Assembly (NCBI GenBank): GCA_963809205.1
Contig: CAWEIS010000004.1
Span: forward strand, 186,001 to 250,000
DNA length: 64,000 nt
Direction: 5' to 3'
Origin: DATLLN01 sp963809205
GTDB lineage: Bacteria > Actinomycetota > Thermoleophilia > Gaiellales > JAICJC01
Shown piece by piece: positions 17,113-26,035 of the stretch. The position numbers were made by a program, and so were the translations under genes. The notes beneath the pieces were generated by a model, which did not search any database, was not told where the DNA came from, and worked only from the letters and a program-made list of their open reading frames with translations. Within the stretch, counting starts at the first letter, position 1. Each line of letters starts with the position of its first letter.

Positions 17113-18524
17113 GCGAGCTCCGCGGCGCCCAGCCGCAGCACCGTATCCGCGATCTCGTCGACGTCCCGGTCGCGGGTCATCCAGTTGCAGATCACCGGGC
17201 GGAACGCGACCGTGCCGCCATACAGCGTGGTGCCGAAGTAGACGGCGCCGTCCACGAGGACGACTGCGCCGATTCGGCGATTGAGCGCATCCAGCTCCCC
17301 GTCGGGGACGCCGGCCGGCCGGTAGCGGAAGCAGACGACGTTCAACGGCACGTCCGCCAGCCGCTCCAGGTCGGGCTCCTCGTCCACCCGGCGGGCGAGG
17401 CGCTGTGCCAGCTCGAGGTGGCGCTCGACCATCGCCCGGTGGCCGTCGCGACCGTAGGCGCGGAGCGTCGCCCAGACGGCGACGCAGCGGGCGCGGCGTG
17501 AGCTCTCGGCCGCCCGGTAGCCGTAGGCCGGCGCGTCCTCGTCGTCCTCCACCAGGTAGGCGGCCGACAGCTCGAACGGCGCGGTCATCAGGGAGCGGTT
17601 GCGGACGAAGGCGAAGCCGCAGTCGTACGGGACGTTCAGCCACTTGTGGCCGTCGGCGATCACGGAGTCGGCACGCTCGACACCGGCCACCAGGTGGCGG
17701 GTCTGCTCCGACACGGCGGCGAACAGCCCGAACGCGCCATCCACGTGGAGCCAGCAGCCGTACCGCTCGGCCAGGTCGGCCAGCGGCTCGATCGGGTCGA
17801 AGTCTCCCGCGTTCACCTCACCGGCGCTGCCGATCAGGATCGCCGGTGCACCGTTCAGCGTCCGCAGCTCGCGCTCCACGCGGTCGAGGTCGATCCGGCC
17901 GACGGCGTCGCCGCAGATTTTGGTCGTGCCCCGGCCGATGCCGAGCACCGCGAGCGCCTTGAGGTCGCTGGGGTGGACGTAACCGCCGGCGATCACCGGC
18001 ACGGGCGGCAGGCCGGTGAGCCCGTCCACGTCGACGTCGGCGTCGTGGCGCTGTCCCCACCAGCGCCGGGCGCAGGCCAGGGCGACCAGGTTCGCCCCGG
18101 TGGCGCCCGTCGTCAGCACGCCGCCCCAGGTGAGGGGCAGGCCGAACAGGTCGAGCAGCCAGCGCAGTGCGACCGTCTCCAGCCGGGTGGTGAACGGCGC
18201 GGCCGTGTCCGACCAGCTGTTCTGATCCCACGCCGAGGTCAGCCAGTCGGCGCCCAGCGCCGCCGGCGTCGCGCCGCCCTGGACGAAGTGGAAGAAGCGC
18301 GGTCCGGTGCGCGCCAGCCCCGGCTCGCCGTGCTCGATCAGCTGCTCGAGGGCGGCGATCGCGCCGCATCCCCGCTCGGGCAGCGGACCTGCCAGCTGCT
18401 CCGCTCCGGCCTCGCCGCCGGCCGTGCGGGCCGGCGACTCGTCGAGCGCCGCCAGATACTCGCCGGCGTGCCGCGCAGTGAAAGCGATCACCGCATCCAG
18501 CTCGTCGCGGTCGGGGAGCGTCAC
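17103..18524 (-). CDS. Pyridoxal-dependent (group II) amino-acid decarboxylase family protein
   Basis: 473-residue PLP enzyme of the glutamate/aromatic amino-acid decarboxylase group. FFHFVQGGATPAALGADWL and LTTGATGANLVALACAR match the family's N-terminal half; HVDGAFGLFAAVS contains the Asp that holds the PLP ring, and SVIADGHKWLNVPYDCG carries the Schiff-base lysine. The substrate cannot be read from sequence. GTG at 18524 overlaps the stop of the acyltransferase gene (GTGA), putting it in the nucleotide-sugar cassette, although a decarboxylase is not a normal member of such pathways. Confidence 0.85.
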   Translation of the reverse strand: MTLPDRDELDAVIAFTARHAGEYLAALDESPARTAGGEAGAEQLAGPLPERGCGAIAALEQLIEHGEPGLARTGPRFFHFVQGGATPAALGADWLTSAWDQNSWSDTAAPFTTRLETVALRWLLDLFGLPLTWGGVLTTGATGANLVALACARRWWGQRHDADVDVDGLTGLPPVPVIAGGYVHPSDLKALAVLGIGRGTTKICGDAVGRIDLDRVERELRTLNGAPAILIGSAGEVNAGDFDPIEPLADLAERYGCWLHVDGAFGLFAAVSEQTRHLVAGVERADSVIADGHKWLNVPYDCGFAFVRNRSLMTAPFELSAAYLVEDDEDAPAYGYRAAESSRRARCVAVWATLRAYGRDGHRAMVERHLELAQRLARRVDEEPDLERLADVPLNVVCFRYRPAGVPDGELDALNRRIGAVVLVDGAVYFGTTLYGGTVAFRPVICNWMTRDRDVDEIADTVLRLGAAELAQR

Positions 18525-19231
18525 TGCGCCCCCAGCAGCTCGTCGGCCGGCACCTCCCGCAGCACGCGCGCGGGCGAGCCGACGACCAGCATCCGCGGCG
18601 GCACGTCGCGCAGGACGACCGCCCCGGCGCCGACGAACGCCTCCTCGCCGATCTCCACCGCGGGCAGCAGCGTCGCGCCCCCGCCAACCCGGGCCCCGCG
18701 ACGGATCACGGCGCCCTTGACCAGCCCGTGGCGGCGCTCCGTGCGGCCCATGAAGTTGTCGTTGGTGGTGATCACACAGGGAGCGATGAAGACGTCCTCC
18801 TCCAGCGTGCAGTACGCCGTGATGTAGGCGTTCGACTGGATCTTGGTGCGCGCGCCGATCGTCGTGTCGTTCTCGACGCAGACCCCGCGGCCGATGACCA
18901 CGCCGTCGCCGATCGTGCAGCGCTCGCGCACGGTGGCCAGGTCGCCGACGACGCAGCCGTCGCCCAGCACCGTGCCCGCCGACAGCACCGCACCGGCCGA
19001 GACGCGGCATCCCTCACCCAGCACCAGCGGCGGCAGCGGCTCGCGGCGGGCGGTCGAGCGGGGCGAGAGCATGGGCTGCTTGCCGAGCACGGCACCGTCG
19101 CCGATCGCGCAGCCCTCGCCGATCAGCGTCCCCTCGTGCACGGTCACGTTGGCCCCGAACCGCACGTCGCTCCCCACCTGCGCTCCCTCGCAGAGCACCA
19201 GGTTGGGCGCCGTGTCGGCCGGCCACATCAT
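18521..19231 (-). CDS. Left-handed beta-helix acyltransferase, WbpD-like
   Basis: 236 residues made almost wholly of hexapeptide repeats ([LIV]-G-x4), e.g. GSDVRFGANVTVHEGTLIGE, with the trimer-forming CoA-binding end IGEEAFVGAGAVVLRDVPP. The segment FIAPCVITTNDNFMG resembles the active site of N-acetyltransferases acting on 3-amino UDP-sugars (WbpD/WlbB). It lies directly after an oxidoreductase and a UDP-sugar dehydrogenase, so it may acetylate a UDP-3-amino-GlcNAcA intermediate. Start ATG 19231 (or 19228), overlapping the upstream stop. Confidence 0.8.
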   Translation of the reverse strand: MMWPADTAPNLVLCEGAQVGSDVRFGANVTVHEGTLIGEGCAIGDGAVLGKQPMLSPRSTARREPLPPLVLGEGCRVSAGAVLSAGTVLGDGCVVGDLATVRERCTIGDGVVIGRGVCVENDTTIGARTKIQSNAYITAYCTLEEDVFIAPCVITTNDNFMGRTERRHGLVKGAVIRRGARVGGGATLLPAVEIGEEAFVGAGAVVLRDVPPRMLVVGSPARVLREVPADELLGAQ

Positions 19232-20241
19232 GCCCGGGCGGCCTCGAGCACCTGCGTCACGCCGCCCTGCTCGAGCGATCGCTGCATCGCCTGAAGCACC
19301 TCGACCACCGCCAGCCCCTCGTCGGGCCCCGCGCGCTCGGCATGGCCCGCCCGCACGGCCTCCAGGAACGACCGGCACTCGATCCGCAGCGGCTCCTCGC
19401 GTGAGATCTCGGGGATGTGGATGTCGCCCGTGTGCGTGCTGACGCCGCCCGTGGAGTGCACGACCGGGCCCTTGTCGTAGACCGTGATCTTGCGGTCCGG
19501 CTCCATGTCGTCGAACACGGCCATCTTGGTCGAGCCGACGACGGTCATCTTGCGCATCTTGTGCGGATCCAGCCAGGACAGGTGCAGATGGCCGATCTGG
19601 CCGGTGTCGAACTTCACGTAGCCGAACACGACGTCCTCGACGGACGGGCGCACGTACGCCTCGCCTCGCGCCCAGACCTCGACCGGGCGGCCGTCGAGCA
19701 GGTGCAGCACGACCGAGATGTCATGCACCCCGAGGCTCCACAGTGCATTCTCGTCCTCCCGGATGACGCCCAGGTTCTGGCGGTTGCCGTACACGTAGCG
19801 CACCTCGCCCAGCTCGCCCGAGTCGATCAGCGCGCGCAGCTTGACGACGCCGGGGTGGAAGCGCAGCAGGTGGCCGACCATCAGCACGCGGCCGGTCTCC
19901 GCAGCCAGGTCGCGCAGGTCGCGCGCCTGCTCGACGCTCCACGCCATCGGCTTCTCGACCATCACGTGTTTGCCCGCCTCCATCGCCCGCCGGGCCAGCT
20001 CGTGGTGCGTCGGCACCGGGGTGGCGAGGATGACGGCATCAACCTCGGGGTCGGAGAGCACGTCTTCGAGGTCGGCGGTGAACTGCGTCGCGGGGTACGA
20101 GGCCTGGTAGGCGGCGCGGCGGCCCTCGTCGGCGTCGCAGGCCCAGCGCAGGTCGGCGTCGGGCAGCGCGGCGAAGTTGCGGAGCAGGTTCTTGCCCCAC
20201 CCGCCCAGTCCGACCATGCCCACCGTCACCCGTTCCGTCAC
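19228..20241 (-). CDS. Gfo/Idh/MocA oxidoreductase, WbpB-like
   Basis: NAD-dependent sugar oxidoreductase, 337 residues: Rossmann motif GMVGLGGWGKNLLRNFAAL, the family's hallmark lysine in MEAGKHVMVEKPMAWS, and the catalytic HD region of SLGVHDISVVLHLL. In the known Wbp/Wlb route the homologous enzyme oxidises the 3-hydroxyl of UDP-GlcNAcA before transamination. Overlaps both neighbours by ATGA/GTGA-type junctions. Confidence 0.85.
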   Translation of the reverse strand: MTERVTVGMVGLGGWGKNLLRNFAALPDADLRWACDADEGRRAAYQASYPATQFTADLEDVLSDPEVDAVILATPVPTHHELARRAMEAGKHVMVEKPMAWSVEQARDLRDLAAETGRVLMVGHLLRFHPGVVKLRALIDSGELGEVRYVYGNRQNLGVIREDENALWSLGVHDISVVLHLLDGRPVEVWARGEAYVRPSVEDVVFGYVKFDTGQIGHLHLSWLDPHKMRKMTVVGSTKMAVFDDMEPDRKITVYDKGPVVHSTGGVSTHTGDIHIPEISREEPLRIECRSFLEAVRAGHAERAGPDEGLAVVEVLQAMQRSLEQGGVTQVLEAARA

Positions 20242-21503
20242 AGCCGTTCAACCCTCCCGTCGCCGTCGGGGACCACGTTCCTGAAGTCGAGCACCAGCTT
20301 CGCACGTTCGGCGAGCGCGGCGTAGTCGATCCCCGAGTGGGCGGTGACGACGCACACGATGTCTGCTTCGGCAACCGCGCTGTCGTCCAGCGGCGATGAG
20401 GTCAGCTCGACGCGGCCGTGGCTGACGGCGGGGACGTGCGGGTCGTGGTAGGCGAGGTCGGCCCCCAGCTCGTCGAGCAGCTCGATCAGCCGCAGCGCGG
20501 GGGATTCGCGGACATCGCCGACGTCGGCCTTGTACGACACGCCGAGCAGCAGCACCCGGCTGCCGGCGACCGGCTTGCGGTGGCTGTTGAGCGCGCGGCT
20601 AACCCGCTCTGCGCAGTAATACGGCATGTGGGTGTTGACCTTGCCGGCCAGCTCGATGAACTCGGTCTGGAAGTCGAACTGGCGGGCGCGCCACGACAGG
20701 TAGAACGGGTCGATCGGGATGCAGTGGCCGCCCAGGCCGGGCCCCGGGGTGAACCGCATGAAGCCATACGGCTTGGTCGCCGCGGCGTCGACGACCTCCC
20801 ACACGTTGAGGCTCAGCCGGTCGCACAGCATCGCCAGCTCATTGACGAGTGCGATGTTCACGCTGCGGAAGATGTTCTCGAGCAGCTTGACCAGCTCGGC
20901 GGCGTCCGGCGAGGAGACGGGCACCAGTCGGTCGACGCAGATCGAGTACAGCGCCACTGCGCGGTCGAGGCAGGCGGGCGTCAGGCCGCCGACCACCTTG
21001 GGGGTCGTCCGCACGGTGAAGTCGGTGCGGCCGGGGTCGATCCGCTCGGGCGACATCGCCAGATGGAAGTCCCGCCCGGCGACCAGCCCATCGCGCTCCA
21101 GCACCGGCTGCAGCACCTCCCGCGTGGTGCCCGGGTAGGTGGTCGACTCGAGCACGACCAGCTGGCCGCGGCGCAGGTACGGGCGGATCGACTCGGTGGC
21201 GCTGGCGATGATCGAGACGTCCGGTTCGCGGTTCTCGGAGAGCGGCGTGGGCACGCAGATCAGGATCGCCTCGGCATCCGCGACCGCCGCGTAGTCCGTG
21301 GTGGCAGCGATCGAGCCCGCCCGGACGAGCGGCACGAGTGTTGCGCCGGCCACGTCCTCGACGTGTGTCCGGCCGGCGGCCAGTTCGGCGACGCGCGCAG
21401 CGTCGACGTCGACGCAGGTGACGCGGCAGCCGGCCTCCGCAAAGGCCACGGCCAGCGGAAGCCCCACGTAGCCCGCGCCGATGATCGCGATCTGGGCTGG
21501 CAT
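20238..21503 (-). CDS. UDP-N-acetyl-hexosamine 6-dehydrogenase (WbpA/WecC family)
   Basis: NAD-dependent four-electron UDP-sugar dehydrogenase, 421 residues. N-terminal IIGAGYVGLPLAVAFAEAGC, KLLENIFRSVNIALVNELA in the middle, and the catalytic cysteine in GGHCIPIDPFYLSW. The pattern is that of UDP-GlcNAc or UDP-ManNAc 6-dehydrogenases, not UDP-glucose dehydrogenase (shorter FNPEFLREG-type motif absent). With the neighbouring epimerase, UDP-GlcNAcA or UDP-ManNAcA is the likely product. Confidence 0.88.
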   Translation of the reverse strand: MPAQIAIIGAGYVGLPLAVAFAEAGCRVTCVDVDAARVAELAAGRTHVEDVAGATLVPLVRAGSIAATTDYAAVADAEAILICVPTPLSENREPDVSIIASATESIRPYLRRGQLVVLESTTYPGTTREVLQPVLERDGLVAGRDFHLAMSPERIDPGRTDFTVRTTPKVVGGLTPACLDRAVALYSICVDRLVPVSSPDAAELVKLLENIFRSVNIALVNELAMLCDRLSLNVWEVVDAAATKPYGFMRFTPGPGLGGHCIPIDPFYLSWRARQFDFQTEFIELAGKVNTHMPYYCAERVSRALNSHRKPVAGSRVLLLGVSYKADVGDVRESPALRLIELLDELGADLAYHDPHVPAVSHGRVELTSSPLDDSAVAEADIVCVVTAHSGIDYAALAERAKLVLDFRNVVPDGDGRVERL

Positions 21504-21510
21504 CGGCGAG

Positions 21511-21516
21511 ATGCTA
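21511..21516 (-). promoter_or_regulatory. -10 box of a leaderless promoter for the UDP-sugar dehydrogenase
   Basis: TAGCAT on the minus strand, seven bases before the ATG at 21503. It lies just before and against the end of wecB (21514). Confidence 0.5.
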
Positions 21517-22591
21517 ACCGCCGGTCCTGCCCCAGGCGGCGATGACCGAGGCGATCCTCTCGGCCGCTCGGCCGTCGCCGTAGAGCGGCGGATGCTCGGC
21601 CGGCGGCGCCAGGCCGCCGGCCAGCACCTTGCGCACCGCGTCGGCGTCCAGCCCGACCAGCCGGTTCCATCCCAGCTCGATCGTCTCCACCCATTCGGTG
21701 GTGTCCCGCAGGGTGACGCAGGGGACGCGGTGGAGGTACGCCTCCTTCTGCACGCCGCCCGAGTCGGTGAGGCAGACGCGGGCGGACGCCAGCAGCGCCG
21801 TGAAGTCCAGGTAGCCGAGCGGTGGGCACAGCGTGGCCGCGGCCGCGGCCCGGTCGAGCAGGCCGGCCGTCTCCAGCGCGGCGCGGGTGCGCGGGTGCAG
21901 CGGGAAGACCAGGGGCTCGTCGACCGCCTCCAGCACCTCGACCAGCGGCTCCATCGCGTCGCGCATCGTGTTCGACTGGCGGTGGGCTGTGATCAGCGCG
22001 TAGGCGCCCGGCTCCACGCCCATCCGCGCGAGGGCGTCCGACCGGCGCTGCGCGATCGGGCCGAAGTGACGGGCGACGTCGACCATCACGTCGCCGACCA
22101 GGTGCACGCCGTCGCGGATGCCCTCGGCCGCCAGGTTGGCGACCGCCGTCTCGCTGGGGCAGAACCGCAGGTCGCAGATCACATCGGCCACCACCCGGTT
22201 GACCTCCTCGGGCATCGCCCGGTCGAAGGAGCGCAGGCCGGACTCGACGTGTCCGGACGCGAAGCCGGACTTGGCGGCGACCAGGGCCCCGGCCAGCGTC
22301 GAGTTCGTGTCGCCGTACGTCAGCACCAGGTCGGGCGCCTCGGCGGCCAGCACGGGCTCCAGGCCGGCCATCATCCGCGCCGTCTGCACGGCGTGGGGGC
22401 CGCGAGGCGCCCTCGATCCGGTGGTCCGGCGGGCGCAGCTCGAGCTCCGCGAAGAACACGTCGGAGAGCTCGGCGTCGTAGTGCTGCCCGGTGTGGACGA
22501 GAACGTGCTCGCAGACCGGGTCGAGCGCACGGACGAGCGGCGCGGCCTTGATGAACTGTGGCCGGTTGCCGACCACGGAGACGACCTTCAC
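21514..22591 (-). pseudogene. wecB: UDP-GlcNAc 2-epimerase (non-hydrolysing), frameshifted
   Basis: Interconverts UDP-GlcNAc and UDP-ManNAc (or acts on UDP-2,3-diNAcGlcA as WbpI). N-terminus VVSVVGNRPQFIKAAPL and VHTGQHYDAELSDVFF are canonical; the frame is lost after PPDHRIEG and resumes as GPHAVQTARMMAGL. The second frame has TYGDTNSTLAGALVAAK, HVESGLRSFDRAMPEE, HRQSNT and LTDSGGVQKEA. Dropping one base within 22397-22412 joins them into about 358 residues. All catalytic regions exist, so this may be a sequence error. GTG start at 22591. Confidence 0.85.
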
Positions 22592-22597
22592 GCGTCC

Positions 22598-22603
22598 AGC
22601 CTA
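22598..22603 (-). promoter_or_regulatory. -10 box of a leaderless promoter for wecB
   Basis: TAGGCT on the minus strand with six bases to the GTG at 22591; its TAG is also the stop codon of the upstream ccdA-like gene. Confidence 0.5.
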
Positions 22604-23296
22604 ACTGCCGAGCCGGGCGCTGATCTCGGCGAGCTGGCCGGTCGCGAGCAGGACGCCGACGAACACCAGCACCAGCCCGGACGCGCGCGTCACGGTTTCC
22701 CAGTGCGCTCGCAGCGGCCGCGTCGCCGCCAGCGCAGTCGAGAGCCAGATGCCGGCGGCCAGGAACGGGACGGCCAGGCCGAGCGAGTAGGCGAACAGCA
22801 GGACGGCCCCGTCGGTCGCCCGGCCCTCCGTGCCGGCGACGGTCAGGATCGCGCCCAGCGTGGGGCCGATGCACGGCGTCCAGCCGATCGCGAAGGCCGC
22901 GCCGGCCAGGCCCGCCCACAGCGCGCCGTCGTGGCCGAACTGCATGGGCAACCGCGCCTGCCGCTGGAGGAAGGTGATCCAGCGCGGGGCGAGCATGACG
23001 ATGCCCATCGCGATCACGATCGCGCCGCCGATCAGCTCCAGACCACGGCGGTGCTCGAGGAACTGGCTGCCCAGGATCCCGGCGCCTGCGCCGGCCAGGG
23101 TGAAGATCACCGTGAAGCCGGCGACGAATCCCGTGGCCGCGCCGACCACCTTGGCGCGCCGGTCCTCCAGCTCGCGCGCCGGCACGCCGCTGACCAGCGA
23201 CAGGTAGCCGGGGACGAGCGGCCAGACGCAGGGGGAGATGATCGAGACGACGCCGGCGGCGAACGCGACGGCGAGCTGCGTGGCGGACAGGCTCAC
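22601..23296 (-). CDS. ccdA: CcdA-type thiol:disulfide transmembrane reductase
   Basis: Six-helix protein of 231 residues that carries electrons from cytoplasmic thioredoxin across the membrane. The two active cysteines lie in VVSIISPCVWPLVPGYL (helix 1) and AIGWTPCIGPTLGAIL (helix 4), spaced as in CcdA/DsbD. GTGA overlap with the TlpA-like gene upstream shows the two are co-translated: CcdA would keep TlpA reduced. No cytochrome c genes lie nearby. Confidence 0.92.
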   Translation of the reverse strand: MSLSATQLAVAFAAGVVSIISPCVWPLVPGYLSLVSGVPARELEDRRAKVVGAATGFVAGFTVIFTLAGAGAGILGSQFLEHRRGLELIGGAIVIAMGIVMLAPRWITFLQRQARLPMQFGHDGALWAGLAGAAFAIGWTPCIGPTLGAILTVAGTEGRATDGAVLLFAYSLGLAVPFLAAGIWLSTALAATRPLRAHWETVTRASGLVLVFVGVLLATGQLAEISARLGS

Positions 23297-23826
23297 GAGC
23301 TCACCAGCCGGTTGAGCGTAGAGGCGATCCGCTGCTCGGTGGTCTGCCCGGTGACCTCGTCGACGATCCGCCCGTTGGCGTCGATGATGAACGTCACCGG
23401 CTGCCCGGGCACCTTGAAGGCGCGGGACAGGTCGTCGCTGCCGTCCCACAGGATCGGCCAGGTCATGCCGTACCTCGTCGCGAACGCCTGAACGCCGAAG
23501 CGAGTCGAGTCGCGGGCGATCGAGATCATGTGGATGCGCCCGCGGTAGTCGGCCGCCGTCTGTGCGATCTGGCCGGCCTCCTGCTTGCACGGCTGGCACC
23601 AGTGCGCGAAGAAGTTGACCACCACGGGCTTGCCGCGCAGGTCGGCCAGTGCGATCCGCTTGCCGGCCATCGTGTCGCCGGCCACGTCCGGCTCGGGATG
23701 GGCGGTGAAGCTGGTGGCCGTGGAGGCCGGCTCGAGCGCATCGGTGCGGCTCCGTCCGAAGACGATGATGGACAGCACGAACACCGTCCCGAAGGTGATC
23801 GCTGCGACGGTGAGCACGCGGCGCAT
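23293..23826 (-). CDS. Membrane-anchored thioredoxin-fold protein (TlpA/ResA family)
   Basis: 177 residues: N-terminal membrane anchor VLTVAAITFGTVFVLSIIVFG, then a thioredoxin fold with redox motif WCQPC in VVVNFFAHWCQPCKQEA and the cis-proline loop VPGQPVTFII. Reduces disulfides outside the membrane, e.g. apocytochrome c or other exported proteins. ATG 23826 is preferred because it places the anchor at the N-terminus. Confidence 0.92.
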   Translation of the reverse strand: MRRVLTVAAITFGTVFVLSIIVFGRSRTDALEPASTATSFTAHPEPDVAGDTMAGKRIALADLRGKPVVVNFFAHWCQPCKQEAGQIAQTAADYRGRIHMISIARDSTRFGVQAFATRYGMTWPILWDGSDDLSRAFKVPGQPVTFIIDANGRIVDEVTGQTTEQRIASTLNRLVSS

Positions 23827-23851
23827 GCGCCGTATCGTAGGCCTCGGGGAG

Positions 23852-24904
23852 CTACTCGGTGGGCGGCAGACCGTCGAAGCGCCGCGCGAACGCGGCGACC
23901 AGCTCGGCACAGGCCTGGAGGTCGTCCAGATCGAGCAGCTCGTTGGGGGAGTGCATGTAGCGCAACGGGATGCTGACCACGACCGAGGGCACCCCTGCGC
24001 GGGACAGGAAGATGGCGTCGGCGTCCGTCCACGTGTGGCCGTCTGCGGGTTCCACCTGGTAGTCGATGCCGGCCTGCTCGGCGGACTCGATCAGCTGCTC
24101 GAACATCACCGGATGGATCGCGGCGCCGCGCGACAGGCCTGGCCCTTTGCCGATCTGGACGTGGCCGTACTTCTGCTTGGACACGCTCGGGTAGTCCGTC
24201 GCGTTAGTCACGTCGACGGCGACCGCAGCGTCAGGGGCGAGCGCGAACGACGTGGTGTGCGCGCCCGCGAAGCTGGTCTCCTCGGAGACGCTGGCGACGG
24301 CCGTCAGCCGGCAGCTGCCGGGCTGCTCGGCGTAGAGGCGAACGGCCTCCGCCGCGACCCACGCCCCGGCGCGGTTGTCGACGGCGCGGCTCGACATGCG
24401 CGTCGCCCTGCAGGCGGCAGCGCGGGCTGCTCGAGCACGGCCAGATCGCCGGTGCGGACGATCTTGCGCGCCTCCTCGCCGGACGCTGCGCCGATGTCGA
24501 TCCACATCTGGTCGATCTTGGTCTGGGTCGTCCGCTCGTCGCCCTCCTGCAGGTGGCGCGACTTCTTGCCGACGAGCGCCGGCCACCGGGCCGTCCTTCG
24601 CCAGCACGCGCACTCGCTGGCCGACCAGCACCTCGGGGTCCCAGCCGCCGACCGGGCCGAACCAGGCGAATCCGTCGTCGTCGACATGCGTGACGACTAG
24701 CCCGATCTCGTCGATGTGGCCCATCACGATCAGGTGCGGAGGGCCTTCGCCGGCCGACGCCGTGCTCGACCCCAGCGCGTCCGCGGCCACCTCGGCAAAG
24801 CCCGAGGTGTAGCTTCGCCAGACCCGGGCAGCGGCGCGTTCGTCGCCGGACGGTCCGGCGGCTCCGAGCAGGTCGAGAAAGAAGCTTCGGGACTGGTCGC
24901 GCAT
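23852..24904 (-). pseudogene. M42 family aminopeptidase (glutamyl aminopeptidase/endoglucanase-like), two compensating frameshifts
   Basis: Di-metal aminopeptidase of the M42 family. The ends read in one frame: HLIVMGHIDEIGLVVTHV (first metal histidine), SSRAVDNRAGAWVAAEAV (bridging Asp), ASVSEETSFAGAHTTSF (catalytic Glu), AAIHPVMFEQL, and SVVVSIPLRYMHSPNE. The middle (about 24405-24580) reads only in another frame as ALVGKKSRHLQEGDE and KIDQMWIDIGA, which are M42-like. A shift near 24576-24584 and another near 24397-24417 explain this; three single-base insertions would suffice. An uninterrupted 350-residue open frame exists but its middle third is nonsense sequence. Confidence 0.75.
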
Positions 24905-24970
24905 GAGCGGGGGCAACCATAGTCGATGCGTCGCTGCGTGCGCCGATGCCTCGTTAGACTGCTCGTTCCG

Positions 24971-25043
24971 GGGCCGTTAGCTCAGCTGGTAGAGCAGGGG
25001 ACTCTTAATCCCAAGGTCGTAGGTTCGATCCCTACACGGCCCA
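24971..25043 (+). tRNA. tRNA-Lys (anticodon CTT)
   Basis: Cloverleaf is complete: acceptor GGGCCGT pairs with ACGGCCC, D-arm GCTC/GAGC, anticodon loop CTCTTAA with CTT at positions 34-36, T-arm GTAGG-TTCGATC-CCTAC, discriminator A; CCA not encoded. The end of the gene is also the left attachment site of the integrated island. Confidence 0.95.
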
Positions 25044-25152
25044 TTCCAGGCCTCCCGGCATCCTCCGCGCATTCGCCGCAACCAGGCCGAAAACGGCTCG
25101 GTTGGGCCAGATGCGTCGGTTTCGTCGTCTGCTCGTCCGTGCCAGCGATGAG

Positions 25153-25192
25153 CGGGAATGCTCACCTGGTGGGCACACCGGTGCTACATCGG
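25153..25192 (+). repeat. Left copy of a 40-bp direct repeat
   Basis: Matches 29235-29274 at 37 of 40 positions by eye. The right copy covers the last codons of the integrase gene and following bases; the left copy has no integrase attached. Confidence 0.8.
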
Positions 25193-25231
25193 AGAACGCC
25201 GTCTCGACGCCTCGACGGCGAGGCGTTCTCC
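25191..25231 (+). repeat. Long inverted repeat (hairpin)
   Basis: GGAGAACGCC (25191-25200) pairs with GGCGTTCTCC (25222-25231); the intervening bases contain further pairing (TCGA...TCGA). No T-tract follows, so a recombination arm site or a structured RNA end is as likely as a terminator. Confidence 0.6.
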
Positions 25232-25342
25232 GGCGATCTGCGGGCCTCGCCGCGGCGCTCATGTCTGACCCTTCGCCAAGGCCGGGACGAGCGGCAGATC
25301 AGCCAAGTCCAGCGACAGCTCGTCGCGGACGTCCTCGCCGTC

Positions 25343-25753
25343 ATGTCCGATCATCCGAGCGACGTGCTGTGGCGGGCTTGGGAGGACGGCGAGCTGGAGC
25401 GCATCCGCAGCGACGGCCTGCAGGCGGCGCTCAACCCCGCCGACTGGTCTGCTGTCGCAACGGCGAAGGGCACGGATGGGCACTACGTCTATCCGATGCT
25501 GCCGACCAGCGCCGCGACACCGAGCCTGTTCGGCGTCGGCATCATCGCCAGCCCGAACGTGCCTGCGGGGACAGCGGTCGTCGCCAACTTCCGCCAGGCC
25601 GTGCAGGTCTACGAGCGGGAGACGCCCGTTGTCGAATGGGGCACGATCAACGACGAGTTCGCCAAGAACCTCGTCTCGGCTCGCTGTGAGGGACGGTTCG
25701 CCATGGCCGTGCCGCAGCCTGCCGCGGTCGCCATCGCTGACCTGACTCCGTGA
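25343..25753 (+). pseudogene. HK97-type phage major capsid protein, C-terminal fragment
   Basis: 136 residues from the ATG at 25343. The stretch YPMLPTSAATPSLFG, then VPAGTAVVANFRQAVQVYER, EWGTINDEFAKNLVSARCEG and FAMAVPQPAAVAIADL follow the P-domain/A-domain end of HK97-family capsids (usually 280-400 residues). The N-terminal scaffold and most of the fold are missing, hence a remnant. The next small gene starts on its stop (TGATG), as is common downstream of capsid genes. Confidence 0.7.
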
Positions 25754-25927
25754 TGGCGAAGCAGACCACACACTCAGACGCAGACCGGCTTGAGCGGATC
25801 GCTGCCGGTCTCCCGCCGGACGTTCACGACGAGGCGACGGAGGCCGCGTAATGAGGCGCTCGGCAAGCGGTCGCGGTCGAAGGCGGCGAGTCCGAAGCCG
25901 ACGAAGAAGGGCGGCAGCTGCGGCTGA
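25753..25927 (+). pseudogene. Small phage-type protein, frameshifted
   Basis: ATG at 25753 opens MAKQTTHSDADRLERIAAGL and stops at TAA 25849-25851 after 32 residues. In another frame the sequence goes on as NEALGKRSRSKAASPKPTKK and ends GGSCG-stop at 25925-25927. One base removed near 25845-25851 gives a 57-residue hydrophilic, lysine-rich protein. Function unknown; small open frames of this kind often follow phage capsid genes. Confidence 0.5.
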
Positions 25928-26035
25928 CCGCGCAAGTGTGGGTGGCGCTCGGCGCGCAGTAGGCGCCCACCGAGACGCCACCCACTCCCCCCGGTTCGAC
26001 GACTTCGCGGCGCCGTCGAACAGTCGTCGGTGGGA

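Larger units (their letters stand above)
25044..25342. other. Non-coding left end of the island
   Basis: About 300 bases between the tRNA and the capsid fragment with no convincing gene. It holds a 40-base copy of the sequence at the island's right end (25153-25192) and a strong hairpin beginning at 25191. Residues encoded in frame just before 25343 (RQISQVQRQLVADVLAV) may be more of the capsid remnant. Confidence 0.6.

Noticed and set aside
17103..18524. PLP decarboxylase as the missing WbpE aminotransferase
   Set aside because: The motifs (HVDGAFG, ADGHKWLN) are those of group II decarboxylases, not DegT/DnrJ aminotransferases.
23852..24904. Reading the uninterrupted 350-residue frame of the M42 gene as intact
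   Set aside because: Its middle third lacks family sequence, whereas another frame there encodes M42-like residues, showing two compensating shifts.
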